Of a stretch of DNA of 64,000 bases, positions 27,467 through 37,168 are shown piece after piece. Position 1 is the stretch's first letter. Each line of letters opens with the position of its first letter. The DNA lies in NCBI RefSeq assembly GCF_000238255.3, contig NZ_CP011039.1:855001-919000 (forward strand), given 5' to 3'. The position numbers and the translations under genes are program-made. The notes beneath the pieces are model-generated. The model saw only the letters and a list, made by a program, of their open reading frames with translations, was not told where the DNA came from and did no database searches. The DNA comes from Pseudoalteromonas spongiae UST010723-006 (GTDB taxonomy: Bacteria > Pseudomonadota > Gammaproteobacteria > Enterobacterales > Alteromonadaceae).

Positions 27467-27494
27467 ATTATACTTAAGCTGTTAGTTAAGCCAA
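27467..27494 (-). promoter_or_regulatory. Sigma-70 promoter of the moxR-bat operon
   Basis: On the minus strand, TTGGCT (27489-27494) and a perfect TATAAT (27467-27472) are spaced 16 bases apart, about 55 bases before the moxR start. It could drive all eight genes to the anti-sigma factor, as no internal terminator was seen. Confidence 0.65.
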
Positions 27495-27603
27495 GGGCTT
27501 ACGTTAATAAATGTATCGGGAAAAATTAGGTGTGTTGATCTTCGCATTTGTTTTATGAGGCAAGAACAACAGAGGCTAAGATGGTGGCAGTAATAAAAAG
27601 TTC

Positions 27604-27631
27604 AAAAAAAGCTGCATCGGAAATGCAGCTT
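27604..27631 (-). terminator. Terminator of the small DNA-binding-like gene
   Basis: AAGCTGCAT (27609-27617) pairs with ATGCAGCTT (27623-27631). On the minus strand the hairpin is followed by a run of seven T, 30 bases past the stop. Confidence 0.8.
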
Positions 27632-27660
27632 GGCAGTGATAATGTCAACACTCGTGCGTA

Positions 27661-27864
27661 TTAGGCGCTTTCGTTGCTGTTTTGTTCGCTTTGCATTTTG
27701 CGGTATTTTAAACCGTCGATAACCAGTTCCAGAATGGGACGTTTTTCACCATTGTACCAATTATTAGCCGTACGCTTGCTAAGTGCACCTTGGGTTTGTT
27801 CTGAAATTGTGTTAGCGGTCCATTGCGTGCCTAGCTCCAGTTTTATGTATTGAGTTAGCTTCAT
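27661..27864 (-). CDS. Small protein with a possible DNA-binding fold
   Basis: 67 residues from ATG 27864, which has GGAG seven bases upstream. The centre, TANTISEQTQGALSKRTANNWYNG, has the spacing of a small helix-turn-helix, with Trp and basic residues in the recognition region. A good terminator follows, so this is a real gene expressed on its own. I recognise no named family; a Cro-like regulator is a guess from shape. Confidence 0.55.
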   Translation of the reverse strand: MKLTQYIKLELGTQWTANTISEQTQGALSKRTANNWYNGEKRPILELVIDGLKYRKMQSEQNSNESA

Positions 27865-28076
27865 AGCGCTCTCCATCTAACGTGTTTGTAATATGGAAAT
27901 TGTTACTTTTATTTCGGTGAAAAAACAGAGAGCCCCCGTAATCCTTTGTTTTAATTTGTGATTAAATGTTATTCAATGAATATTGTGGTTAACGCGATAG
28001 CTAGCAGAAGACTTTTACCGCGATCACAGCAAAGGGAAGTCGGCAAGGGTGGTTGACAAAAACTTACGCTTTGCTA

Positions 28077-28105
28077 TTGGCAAACAAAGATACCTTGTTT
28101 AGAAT
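28077..28105 (+). promoter_or_regulatory. Sigma-70 promoter of fadIJ
   Basis: TTGGCA (28077-28082) and TAGAAT (28100-28105) are spaced 17 bases apart. The expected start of transcription is near 28112, just before the FadR-like palindrome. Confidence 0.6.
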
Positions 28106-28119
28106 CAATAAACTTGATA

Positions 28120-28134
28120 ACAGGTCAGACCTGT
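28120..28134. promoter_or_regulatory. FadR operator in front of fadIJ
   Basis: ACAGGTCAGACCTGT is a perfect 15-base palindrome around A 28127, matching the FadR-type consensus (A-x-C-T-G-G-T-C/A-x-G-A-C-C-A-G-x-T) in its GGTC-x-GACC core. It overlaps the start of transcription, the usual place for repression. A fadR gene lies at 49.2 kb. Long-chain acyl-CoA would release repression. Confidence 0.72.
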
Positions 28135-28151
28135 AACCAGAGGAACAACCT

Positions 28152-29462
28152 ATGTCTGAACAAAATATACTAAAAACAACAAAAGGCGACCGAATTGCCG
28201 TTGTCAGCGGATTGAGAACTCCATTTGCAAAACAAGCTACTTACTTCCACCACGTACCTGCATTAGATATGGGTAAAATGGTTGTAAATGAAATGCTTGA
28301 ACGCATGAATCTTGATAAAAATGAAATCGATCAGCTGGTTTTCGGACAGGTTGTTCAAATGCCAGAAGCGCCAAATATTGCGCGTGAAATTGTACTGGGT
28401 ACTGGCATGCCAGTATCGGTAGATGCGTATTCTGTGTCACGTGCATGTGCGACTAGTTTCCAAGCAGTTGCCAACGTAGCCGAGTCAATTATTGCCGGTT
28501 CTGTAAATGTCGGTATTGCTGGCGGCGCGGATTCATCATCTGTTTTACCAATTGGCGTAAGTAAAAAATTAGCGGGTAGCCTTGTTGATTTAAATAAAGC
28601 GCGTACCTTTGGTCAGCGCTTTAAAATTCTTTCGAAATTGCGCTTCAAAGATTTACTGCCAGTACCACCTGCGGTAGCTGAATACTCAACGGGTCTTTCA
28701 ATGGGCCAAACCGCAGAGCAAATGGCAAAAACTCATAACATTAGCCGTGCTGATCAAGATGCAATGGCGCATCGTTCACACTCACTTGCGGCAAAAGCCT
28801 GGAATGACGGTTTACTAAGTAACGAAGTAATGACTGCACATGTGCCGCCTTACAAAGGTTTCTTAGAGCGCGATAACAACATCCGTGAAAACTCAACAGT
28901 TGAAGGCTACGCAAAATTACGTCCGGTATTTGACCGTCAACATGGTTCGGTAACGGCTGCAAATGCAACGCCACTAACTGATGGTGCGGCAGCTGTGTTA
29001 ATGATGAGCGAATCAAAAGCAAAAGCACTTGGTTACCCAATTTTAGGTTATATTCGTAGCTTCGCGTTTAGCGCGATTGACGTACATGAAGATATGCTAA
29101 TGGGTCCTGCACACTCAACGCCAATGGCGCTTGATAGAGCGGGTATCACGTTGCAAGATCTTGATTTAATTGAAATGCATGAAGCATTCGCAGCTCAAGC
29201 ACTTGCTAACATGAAGATGTTTGGCTGTGATAAATTTGCCCAAGAGAAGTTAGGCCGTTCTAAGGCGATTGGCGAAATCGATATGGATAAGTTTAATGTA
29301 AACGGTGGTTCACTTGCTTATGGTCACCCATTTGCAGCAACAGGCGCACGTTTAATTACACAAAGCTTAAATGAATTAAATCGTCGTGGCGGTGGCCTTG
29401 CATTAACAACAGCATGTGCTGCAGGTGGTTTAGGTGCGGCATTCGTTTTAGAGGGAGCATAG
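28152..29462 (+). CDS. fadI: Acetyl-CoA C-acyltransferase FadI (thiolase)
   Basis: 436-residue thiolase that performs the last step of fatty acid beta-oxidation, splitting 3-ketoacyl-CoA. Visible: the nucleophile Cys in [19 protein letters not shown] (about 90-108), the catalytic His in [16 protein letters not shown], and the second Cys in [14 protein letters not shown] near the C-terminus. The length and the SVSRACATS form fit FadI, beta subunit of the FadIJ complex, rather than the shorter FadA. It is one base upstream of fadJ and behind a FadR-like site. Confidence 0.93.
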   Translation: MSEQNILKTTKGDRIAVVSGLRTPFAKQATYFHHVPALDMGKMVVNEMLERMNLDKNEIDQLVFGQVVQMPEAPNIAREIVLGTGMPVSVDAYSVSRACATSFQAVANVAESIIAGSVNVGIAGGADSSSVLPIGVSKKLAGSLVDLNKARTFGQRFKILSKLRFKDLLPVPPAVAEYSTGLSMGQTAEQMAKTHNISRADQDAMAHRSHSLAAKAWNDGLLSNEVMTAHVPPYKGFLERDNNIRENSTVEGYAKLRPVFDRQHGSVTAANATPLTDGAAAVLMMSESKAKALGYPILGYIRSFAFSAIDVHEDMLMGPAHSTPMALDRAGITLQDLDLIEMHEAFAAQALANMKMFGCDKFAQEKLGRSKAIGEIDMDKFNVNGGSLAYGHPFAATGARLITQSLNELNRRGGGLALTTACAAGGLGAAFVLEGA

Positions 29463-29463
29463 T

Positions 29464-31596
29464 ATGACAGCTGAACAAGCGAACTCAGTTTTTGATTTTA
29501 AGGTTAATGATGACAACATTGCGATTGTCACCATTGACGTAGCAGGGGAAAAAATGAATACCCTGCGCGACAGCTTTGTTGATGACCTTAATACGGTTAT
29601 TAAACAAGGTGTTGAGCAAAATATTAAAGGCATGGTATTCATCAGCGGTAAGCCAGATAATTTTATCGCAGGTGCTGATATTAAAATGCTGGATAACGCG
29701 AAAACCCGTGATGACGCGCTGTATTTATCACAAACGTGTCACAGTGTATTTGCTGATTTAGTAAAACTACCTTTCCCAACCGTTGCAGCAATGAATGGTG
29801 CAACCTTAGGTGGTGGTTTAGAGTTTGCACTGGCGTGTGATTATCGTGTTGCTAGTGATGCCAGCAATACCAAGTTGGGCTTGCCTGAAGTACAGTTAGG
29901 CTTATTGCCTGGCGGTGGCGGTACACAACGTTTACCTAAGCTGGTAGGGATTCAAAAAGCACTTGAATGGACACTAACTGGTAAACAAGTGCGTCCTAAA
30001 CAAGCTAAAAAAGCAGGCCTTGTTGATGATGTAGTACCTAATAGTGTACTACTTGATGTGGCGCTTAAATTTGCTGTTAAAGGAAAGCGTAAGAGCATTA
30101 AACCTAAGCTTGGTAAAGTGTCTCAACTACTCGAGTCGAACCCATTTGGTCGCAATATTATCTTCAAAAAAGCAACTGAAAATGTTGAGAAGAAAACAGG
30201 TGGTCACTATCCTGCGCCATTTGCCATAATTAAAGCAATTCGTGCTGCTGCTGAAATGGCACCAGCTAAAGGCTATGAAATTGAAGCGCAAGGCTTTGCT
30301 GATCTGGTAATGAGCAAAGAATCGAAAGCGCTGCGCGGTATTTTCTTTGCTACCACTGAAATGAAAAAAGAGTGGAATGAACAATCGCAGCCAACAGAAA
30401 ATGTTGCTGTGCTAGGCGGTGGTTTAATGGGCGCGGGCATTGCACATGTCAGTGCATGCAAAGCAGGTGCCCGTGTACGTGTGAAAGACATTGCGCAAAA
30501 AGGCATTTCTGGTGCACTTAACTACAGCTTTAAAATTCTAAACAAAAAGCAAAAGCGCCGTATTTTATCTAAAGCTGAATTGCAGCTTCAAATGGCGCGT
30601 ATTACTGGCGGCACCGATTACGCTGGGTTTGAGAATACCGATATCGCTATTGAAGCGGTATTTGAAGATTTAAAACTAAAGCAAAGCATGGTTGCTGATA
30701 TCGAAGCAAATTGTAATGAAAATACCATTTTTGCATCGAACACATCTTCGCTGCCAATAGGTCAAATTGCTGAAAATGCTGCGCGTCCTGAAAATGTAAT
30801 TGGTCTTCATTATTTCTCACCGGTTGAAAAAATGCCGCTGGTAGAAATTATCCCTCATGAGAAAACAGCAAAAGAAACCATTGCGCGCGTTGTAAACTTT
30901 GCTCGTAAGCAAGGTAAAACACCGATTGTTGTAAAAGACAGAGCGGGTTTTTATGTAAACCGTATTTTAGCGCCTTACGTTAACGAAGCGGCAAACTTAT
31001 TACTTGCTGGTGAGCCAATTGAAAAGATTGACGAAGCCTTAGTTGAGTTTGGTTTCCCAGTAGGCCCAATGACACTACTTGATGAAGTAGGCATTGATAT
31101 TGGCTCTAAAATCGCCCCAATTCTTGAAAAAGAGCTGGGTGAGCGTTTTAAAGCACCAGATGCTTTCTCACGCTTAATTGATGCGGGTCGCTTAGGTCGT
31201 AAAAGTGGCAGAGGCTTTTTTGTTTACGATAAGAAAGATAAAAAAGTCGATGAGTCTGTGTATGAATTGCTTGGTGTTAGTAAAAATCCACGCTTGAATA
31301 AAGAAGAAATTGCAGAGCGTTGTGTTGCGCAAATGCTAAACGAAGCGGCACGCTGCTTAGATGAAGGCATTATTGCAAGTGCACGCGATGGTGACATCGG
31401 TGCGATATTTGGTATTGGTTTCCCACCGTTCCTTGGCGGTCCATTTAGTTACATGGATTCGTTAGGTGCAGGGCATTTAGCATCGCGCTTAGCAACATTT
31501 GCAGAGTACAATAAGCATTTTACACCGTGCGAGCCATTAATCGCGATGGCAGAAGCTAAAGCAGCGTTTTATACAGAGCAGGCAAGCGCAAGCTAA
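29464..31596 (+). CDS. fadJ: Fatty acid oxidation multifunctional protein FadJ
   Basis: 710-residue alpha subunit of the beta-oxidation complex. The N-terminal crotonase-like domain (about 1-190) has the oxyanion-hole segments ISGKPDNFIAGADIKML and MNGATLGGGLEFALACDYR, with catalytic Glu in GLPEVQLGLLPGGGG. The 3-hydroxyacyl-CoA dehydrogenase part starts at about 314 with NAD-binding VLGGGLMGAGIAHV, and has catalytic His in GLHYFSPVEKMPLVEI. The two activities hydrate and oxidise the acyl-CoA for FadI. It ends 42 bases before a terminator. Confidence 0.93.
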   Translation: MTAEQANSVFDFKVNDDNIAIVTIDVAGEKMNTLRDSFVDDLNTVIKQGVEQNIKGMVFISGKPDNFIAGADIKMLDNAKTRDDALYLSQTCHSVFADLVKLPFPTVAAMNGATLGGGLEFALACDYRVASDASNTKLGLPEVQLGLLPGGGGTQRLPKLVGIQKALEWTLTGKQVRPKQAKKAGLVDDVVPNSVLLDVALKFAVKGKRKSIKPKLGKVSQLLESNPFGRNIIFKKATENVEKKTGGHYPAPFAIIKAIRAAAEMAPAKGYEIEAQGFADLVMSKESKALRGIFFATTEMKKEWNEQSQPTENVAVLGGGLMGAGIAHVSACKAGARVRVKDIAQKGISGALNYSFKILNKKQKRRILSKAELQLQMARITGGTDYAGFENTDIAIEAVFEDLKLKQSMVADIEANCNENTIFASNTSSLPIGQIAENAARPENVIGLHYFSPVEKMPLVEIIPHEKTAKETIARVVNFARKQGKTPIVVKDRAGFYVNRILAPYVNEAANLLLAGEPIEKIDEALVEFGFPVGPMTLLDEVGIDIGSKIAPILEKELGERFKAPDAFSRLIDAGRLGRKSGRGFFVYDKKDKKVDESVYELLGVSKNPRLNKEEIAERCVAQMLNEAARCLDEGIIASARDGDIGAIFGIGFPPFLGGPFSYMDSLGAGHLASRLATFAEYNKHFTPCEPLIAMAEAKAAFYTEQASAS

Positions 31597-31637
31597 GGTT
31601 TCTTGTTCAGTAAACGTTTAGTATAGATTTCACCCTG

Positions 31638-31675
31638 AAAGCTCAATTAATCATCGATTTTTTGAGCTTTTTTTT
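31638..31675 (+). terminator. Terminator of fadIJ
   Basis: AAAGCTCAA (31638-31646) pairs with TTGAGCTTT (31662-31670) across a 15-base loop and runs into eight T. Confidence 0.75.
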
Positions 31676-31718
31676 GTACTATAGCGCCCCGATTTTATGT
31701 TGTGCTTGGTGAGAAGCG

Positions 31719-31919
31719 ATGCTTTGGTATTTATTCGCGTTATTAATTATTAATGGTTATATGAGCGCTGTTGTGGCGGGCCGCTTTGGATTAGTTGGCA
31801 AGCGCTGGGCGATCGCGGGGTTATTAACTGGGCCTGCGGTATATAGTGTAATTAATGTTAAACAGCGAATGTTACTAAGAAAGTCACTAGGCTTTGTTTT
31901 TACACGTATTAGTGCATAA
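31719..31919 (+). CDS. Small membrane protein
   Basis: 66 residues from ATG 31719, with GAGAAG just upstream. Two hydrophobic segments (LWYLFALLIINGYMSAVVAG and WAIAGLLTGPAVYSVI) are joined by a basic loop, and the tail is basic. It resembles small inner-membrane proteins of unknown role; I recognise no family. It lies between a terminator and the convergent GGDEF/EAL gene. Confidence 0.5.
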   Translation: MLWYLFALLIINGYMSAVVAGRFGLVGKRWAIAGLLTGPAVYSVINVKQRMLLRKSLGFVFTRISA

Positions 31920-31927
31920 ATAAGAGC

Positions 31928-31951
31928 GCCTAGTGTGTTATTGCACTAGGC
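31928..31951. terminator. Hairpin between convergent genes
   Basis: GCCTAGTG (31928-31935) pairs with CACTAGGC (31944-31951) around an eight-base loop. It overlaps the last codons of the GGDEF/EAL gene. Neither strand has a strong U-tract, so termination is uncertain. Confidence 0.35.
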
Positions 31952-34187
31952 TGAGCTTTACTTCTTGTTCCAAATCTCTTGGCGGCAAATGCGCTTCTTT
32001 ACAGCGAGCTAGTAGAAACTGTTCAAATTGCTCATGTGAAAGCGGTTTAGAGTAAAAATAGCCTTGCACTGTCGCGCAGTTTAGTTCTTTTAATTGCTCC
32101 ACTTGATCTTCGTACTCAACACCTTCAGCTACCACAGATAAGCCAAGGTTGTGGGCAATCGTCACGATTGAATCGACCATATTCTTACCTTTTTCATTTC
32201 CCATGTCGTCAATAAAGGCTTTATCGACTTTTAATGTGTTTAGCGGAAATTGTTTAAGATAAGCGAGAGATGAATAACCGGTGCCGAAATCGTCGATTGC
32301 TAAATGAATACCGCGAGCACTTAGCGTATTCATAATGCGAATAGCATCTTTTGGATCTTCCATGATAGTGCCTTCGGTGATTTCGAGTTCTAAGTAGTAC
32401 GACGCGAGCCCTTCACGTTTTAGTATTTTATCAATACTGCCAATGAGATCTGGCTGCATAAACTGTTTTGCAGAAAGGTTCACTGCCACACGACCATCAA
32501 ATAAACCGCGGTTAATCCAGTCTTTTACATCGCGACAGGCTTTTTCGAGCACCACTTCACCTACTTCAACAATTTGGCCTGTTTCTTCAGCGATTGGAAT
32601 AAATTGGGCTGGGCTTATTAGGCCCTTATTTGGTGTAATAAAGCGCACTAGCGCTTCCATGCCGACAAGTTCGCCACTGTTAATGTCCATTTTAGGCTGG
32701 TAGAACACTTTAAAGTGGTCTTCTTTCAAGCCATAACGAATTAAGTTTTCGATTTGTAGGCGCTTAACCGCTTGGCGATTCATTGCATCGTTAAAGAATA
32801 AGTAACGATTACCATGTTGTTTTGCATGGTACATTGCCGTGTCTGCGTTTTTAAGCAGTAGTTCTGGTGTATTGCCATCTTCAGGGAAGAGCACAATGCC
32901 CACACTTGAGGTGATCACAAGCTCGTGCCCAGACATATGGAATGGCGCTTCAATCAGCGCTAAAAAGCTTTTGGCAGCTTGTGTAATGGTATGAATATCA
33001 TTAGTGTTTTGCATTACAAGTGCAAATTCATCACCGCCTAGGCGATAGAACTGGTCGCGCTCACGAGTGCGTTTGGATAGACGCGATGCTAAACGGCACA
33101 ATAAAATATCACCTGCGTGGTGGCCTAAACTATCGTTAATTTTCTTAAAGTTGTCTAAATCAAATACTAATAATGCATGGCGGTTTTTGCTACCGACAAG
33201 GGATTTCATATTGCTAAAGAACTGATTACGGTTTGGTAGTCCGGTTAAGCGATCGCGATTGGTCAGTTTTTGCAGTGCCAATTCAGTTTGCTTGTTGTCG
33301 GTTACATCGTTGTAAACCGCAATGTAGTGGCGCAGATTGCTCTTTTTGTTATCAATGCGGTCAATAGAAAGTGAGAAAAACGTGCTTTGCTTGTCTTTGC
33401 TAAATGTTAGTTCTTTATGCCAGTGCGATTTTTTTTGTATTGCTTTGTAAAGCTGGCTTGTTTTTGTTTTGTCGTAACCTGGAAGTCGGTAAGGGGTACC
33501 AATGTGATTTGCAGTAGTGCCGCCAAAATAGCTTAAGTAGGCCTGATTTACTTCAACAATATTAAAATTTGCATCAAAAATAACAATGGGATCTGAGAGG
33601 TTTTCAATACAGTTTGCCAGTAAGTTTAAACGTTCTTGGGTTTGTTTTACCGAGCCAATGTCTTTAACCGTGCCCATCATTCTCAATGGTTTTAAGTCTG
33701 TATCGGTCTCGATTACACGGCCTTTATCGAGTACCCAACGCCAATCGCCATTTGCATCTTTCGCACGGTAACTCGCTTCGAAATGCGAAATTTCCCCTGA
33801 CAGGTGTTTTTTAAGAATTTGCTCAACGTGCAGTAGATCAGATGGGTGGATATTTGATTTATTAGGTGGTAAATCGGGAGTGTGGTCAATGGCATTAAAT
33901 AAGCCGTCATTAATGCGCTCTAAACGATGCTCACTAATGTGCCAATCCCAAACAGCATCGCCACTTGCTAATATACTGTTTTTAAATCGATGTTCTGAAC
34001 GTTTTAAGGCAAGTTGCGAGCGTCGCAGGCGCAAAACAGCAACCAGCGCTATCAGCAAACTCAATGTTGCGAGCGCAAGTGGGATCACCAGCTTGGAGTC
34101 TAGTAGCGTGGGTTGGTGTGCATCGCTTGAAAAAGCAGTAAACAAACCAGTAAACCCAGCAATTATTTTTATTATTTTATTGGGCAT
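31938..34187 (-). CDS. PAS-GGDEF-EAL cyclic-di-GMP signalling protein
   Basis: 749 residues in the order: N-terminal membrane segment (LVIPLALATLSLLIALVAVLRL, about 31-52), two PAS/PAC units (about 60-310), a diguanylate cyclase domain with an intact RLGGDEF motif, and a phosphodiesterase EAL domain (MEALVRF; ELEITEGTIM; IDDFGTGYSSL). Both catalytic signatures are intact, so net activity cannot be predicted. The signal-peptide-like start FTAFSSDAHQPT plus one helix suggests a membrane-anchored sensor. No neighbour shares its function. Confidence 0.9.
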   Translation of the reverse strand: MPNKIIKIIAGFTGLFTAFSSDAHQPTLLDSKLVIPLALATLSLLIALVAVLRLRRSQLALKRSEHRFKNSILASGDAVWDWHISEHRLERINDGLFNAIDHTPDLPPNKSNIHPSDLLHVEQILKKHLSGEISHFEASYRAKDANGDWRWVLDKGRVIETDTDLKPLRMMGTVKDIGSVKQTQERLNLLANCIENLSDPIVIFDANFNIVEVNQAYLSYFGGTTANHIGTPYRLPGYDKTKTSQLYKAIQKKSHWHKELTFSKDKQSTFFSLSIDRIDNKKSNLRHYIAVYNDVTDNKQTELALQKLTNRDRLTGLPNRNQFFSNMKSLVGSKNRHALLVFDLDNFKKINDSLGHHAGDILLCRLASRLSKRTRERDQFYRLGGDEFALVMQNTNDIHTITQAAKSFLALIEAPFHMSGHELVITSSVGIVLFPEDGNTPELLLKNADTAMYHAKQHGNRYLFFNDAMNRQAVKRLQIENLIRYGLKEDHFKVFYQPKMDINSGELVGMEALVRFITPNKGLISPAQFIPIAEETGQIVEVGEVVLEKACRDVKDWINRGLFDGRVAVNLSAKQFMQPDLIGSIDKILKREGLASYYLELEITEGTIMEDPKDAIRIMNTLSARGIHLAIDDFGTGYSSLAYLKQFPLNTLKVDKAFIDDMGNEKGKNMVDSIVTIAHNLGLSVVAEGVEYEDQVEQLKELNCATVQGYFYSKPLSHEQFEQFLLARCKEAHLPPRDLEQEVKLSLVQ

Positions 34188-34233
34188 TGGCTTAACGCAT
34201 TGTATTTAACCCCCTTACACTAAGGGATTGTTT

Positions 34234-36969
34234 TTATGGTGTCAAAGCTTGTTTGGCCGATTGTGAACTAGTTGCTTGTTTTACCGCCTTTTCTTTGGTT
34301 TTTAGCTCAAGACGTGTACTGTTTTCACTAAACAAACGTTTGCTATAACTTACTAATTGCGCCTTACTTAATTGCAATAGCGCTGTTTTTAACTGGTACT
34401 GCATATTAAATTGGCCATCACCATTGCCGATTGCCAGCCAAAATCGCTGTGATTTAAGACGTAGGTTCTTATCTTTTTCAACAATTTGCATCATTAATGC
34501 TTGTTTGGCTTGTTGCCAATCTTCATCGCTCATGGCGCCAATTTTCTGATGATAGTTGGCTAAAAAGTGATTGCTGTGTTGGGCTAACACATCGGCCGAT
34601 ATTTCTGGCGACTGAATATAAAATGCGATACCAGCGCGATTATTTAAAGGCGCAAAGCCTGAGCCAACTAAATAGCCAAGCTGTTTTTCGGTACGCATAT
34701 CGTGGAAGTAGTCTTGGCTGATTAAATGGTTTAGTGCCATTAACCTGATTTTTTCGCTGATTGAATCAGAGCTTGCTTGGAAGTAACTTACCAGCGCATT
34801 GTCAGGATGCGGCACATCATGGGTTTGCTCTTGTTTGTTATCTAACGTTACGATAGGGCGGTTTAAATCATCAATAGTGGTGCGTGTTTTTAGTTTTTCT
34901 CTGATTAATGCTAAACAATCGTCGGCTTCTAATGGCGTCCAGTTGCCATGCATTAAAATTTGACAGTGCAGGGCTTCAAATAACTGACTACAAAATGCGT
35001 TAAACTCACAGAAACTGATTTGTTCAATCGCTTCGGCAAGTTTTAACGGCGTTGGATTCCACGGTAGCAATGTAGCGCTCAGTTCTGAGAATAAAAGACT
35101 AACAGGTTTACTTTGGTTGCCATTTTGCCAATGACGAACAAGCTGACGTTGGTATTCATAAAAGCGAATTGAATCAAATTTGCAGATCAATAATTCATTT
35201 AAAATTTCACCGATTAATTCAATTTGATTACCACTTAACCCCCAAGTGTGCAGCGTTAAACCGCCTTGGTGAGCTGAAAGCTGATAATTAATGCCCGCTA
35301 ATTCAGCCGGATAAAATTGCTCAGCGACTTTATCCATAAAAAGGTCAGCAAACAGGCGTGTCATCGCCATGTTTTTAACGTTTTGCACCGTAATTTTACT
35401 GTCTAGCGCCAAGTAAAAATGACCTTTGGCGACTCTAAAGGTGGAATCTTGTTTATACCAAAATTCGAACGTGTCGCTTGAAACGCGTTTTTCCGGTGTT
35501 TTATATTTGTGCTCTATCGGATGCAGCACAACCGGCTTTGTTAAATATGGGTTGCTGGTTGGCAGGGTTAGTTCAACGGCGTTCGCATCTACTTTTTCTA
35601 GTGAGTCTAACCAAGGTTGCGATATTTTGTTGATGCTATAAGGCGTACCATACCACTTTGCGTTGGCATCGGTTGGCACGTCAGGGTGGATATGAATCAG
35701 GCGCATATTATTGGCATTTAACAGCGTGAACACATTATCAAACTGATCACGGTTAAAGCCTGTCATTATGTAATCGCCATAAATTAAGTGTTCATCTGGG
35801 TAGTGATGCATATTCACACTTAAACTATTAACCCAATCCAGTACGCGGGATTTCTCTTGATTATTAAAGGCGATGTCCATCAGCACTTTTTTATCTTGGT
35901 AAAGGCGCTCTAACAACGGGGTTTCGGCTTTGGCAATCAGCTGCAGGTAACAAAACAGGTATTCCACAATGGCGGTTTTATGTTTTTCGCCTTCGTCGGT
36001 CAGTGCAATGCTAATATTAAAATCTTTAAAGTTACTGCCATTAATACCACCACCGGCACTGAGTCCGTTAATCCATCCCGCTTTTTTTAACACCGAATAA
36101 AGTGAGCCTACGCCTTCGTAACCAATTAGGTGGGCGATAAAGCTTACTGTTTTTTCGCGGTAAAAATTATCAATACTGGGCAGCGCAAACGATACAATGA
36201 GCTTTTGCATATGCTTGTGTGGCTCAATATAAATTGACTGGCACATGTTTTCAGGCAGATAAAGTGGTGCTTCAATATTGGGTTTTTCGCGTTTAGGGTT
36301 GCCACTAAGGCAATTAAATAGTTGCGCTATTTTAACCTTCATGAGTTCGCAAGGCGTATTGCTTGAAATCACTAGGGTCATGTTTTGTGCTTGGTAGTGT
36401 TTTAAAAAGAAAGCGCGGATCTCTTCGCTAATACATTCGTTTTTATTGACTAAGGTTTGATGGTTGCCGACCGAAAATTTCGCGAATGGGTGGGCACTGT
36501 TACACGTTTCTTTATGGACTTGGTAAATGCGACGTGAATCGTCTTTCAGCTTTAATTTAAATTCTGCATCAATGGCATTGCGCTCTTTCTCGCATGCAGA
36601 TGGTAAAATAAGCGGCGCATGAAAAATATCAGCAAACTGACTAAGCGCTTGTAAAAAGTGTTCGTTCAGGACTTCAAAAAAGTAACTCGAATGCTCTGTG
36701 CCTGTCCACGCGTTACAATTACCGCCGTGATGCGATAAAAATTGTGAAAAAGAGCCCGGTTCAGGGTATTTTTCTGAACCTAAAAATAGCATGTGTTCTA
36801 AGAAGTGTGCTAAACCTTGACGGCTGATAGGGTCGTCGAAGTGTCCGCAATTTACGGTAAGTGACGCCGCTGATTTATCGCTGGCAGCGTCTTCAATCAC
36901 TAAGATTTTTAGACCATTGTCCAGTTTTAGGGACTGATAAATTCTGCTATCATTGCTGCTGGTTATCAA
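34234..36969 (-). CDS. M16-family zinc metallopeptidase (insulinase/pitrilysin-like)
   Basis: 911 residues. The inverted zinc motif HxxEH is in LAHFLEHMLFLGSEKYPEP (about 58-76), with the distal Glu in EKERNAIDAEFKLK about 70 residues on. The long form with two M16 halves matches pitrilysin-type proteases. No N-terminal signal peptide is apparent, so unlike E. coli PtrA it is probably cytoplasmic. The C-terminal half has the substrate-binding RxxxY-like segment RTEKQLGYLVGSGF, typical of insulinases. Confidence 0.9.
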   Translation of the reverse strand: MITSSNDSRIYQSLKLDNGLKILVIEDAASDKSAASLTVNCGHFDDPISRQGLAHFLEHMLFLGSEKYPEPGSFSQFLSHHGGNCNAWTGTEHSSYFFEVLNEHFLQALSQFADIFHAPLILPSACEKERNAIDAEFKLKLKDDSRRIYQVHKETCNSAHPFAKFSVGNHQTLVNKNECISEEIRAFFLKHYQAQNMTLVISSNTPCELMKVKIAQLFNCLSGNPKREKPNIEAPLYLPENMCQSIYIEPHKHMQKLIVSFALPSIDNFYREKTVSFIAHLIGYEGVGSLYSVLKKAGWINGLSAGGGINGSNFKDFNISIALTDEGEKHKTAIVEYLFCYLQLIAKAETPLLERLYQDKKVLMDIAFNNQEKSRVLDWVNSLSVNMHHYPDEHLIYGDYIMTGFNRDQFDNVFTLLNANNMRLIHIHPDVPTDANAKWYGTPYSINKISQPWLDSLEKVDANAVELTLPTSNPYLTKPVVLHPIEHKYKTPEKRVSSDTFEFWYKQDSTFRVAKGHFYLALDSKITVQNVKNMAMTRLFADLFMDKVAEQFYPAELAGINYQLSAHQGGLTLHTWGLSGNQIELIGEILNELLICKFDSIRFYEYQRQLVRHWQNGNQSKPVSLLFSELSATLLPWNPTPLKLAEAIEQISFCEFNAFCSQLFEALHCQILMHGNWTPLEADDCLALIREKLKTRTTIDDLNRPIVTLDNKQEQTHDVPHPDNALVSYFQASSDSISEKIRLMALNHLISQDYFHDMRTEKQLGYLVGSGFAPLNNRAGIAFYIQSPEISADVLAQHSNHFLANYHQKIGAMSDEDWQQAKQALMMQIVEKDKNLRLKSQRFWLAIGNGDGQFNMQYQLKTALLQLSKAQLVSYSKRLFSENSTRLELKTKEKAVKQATSSQSAKQALTP

Positions 36970-37168
36970 GGTTTGCTCCGTATCTAATAAAGAAAAGAAT
37001 AATCGCTTATCAACACGATTGAAGTGGATCTGGAAGCAACACAGCTAAACTAAAAACTACCTGAGTTTTTATTGCTTTAAAGCTAATATAGCGGACATAT
37101 CATAGATTTGGCTATAGCAAAGTCGTTATTTTTTGTAGTTTTACGGTTTTGCCTTATTGAGCATTGTT

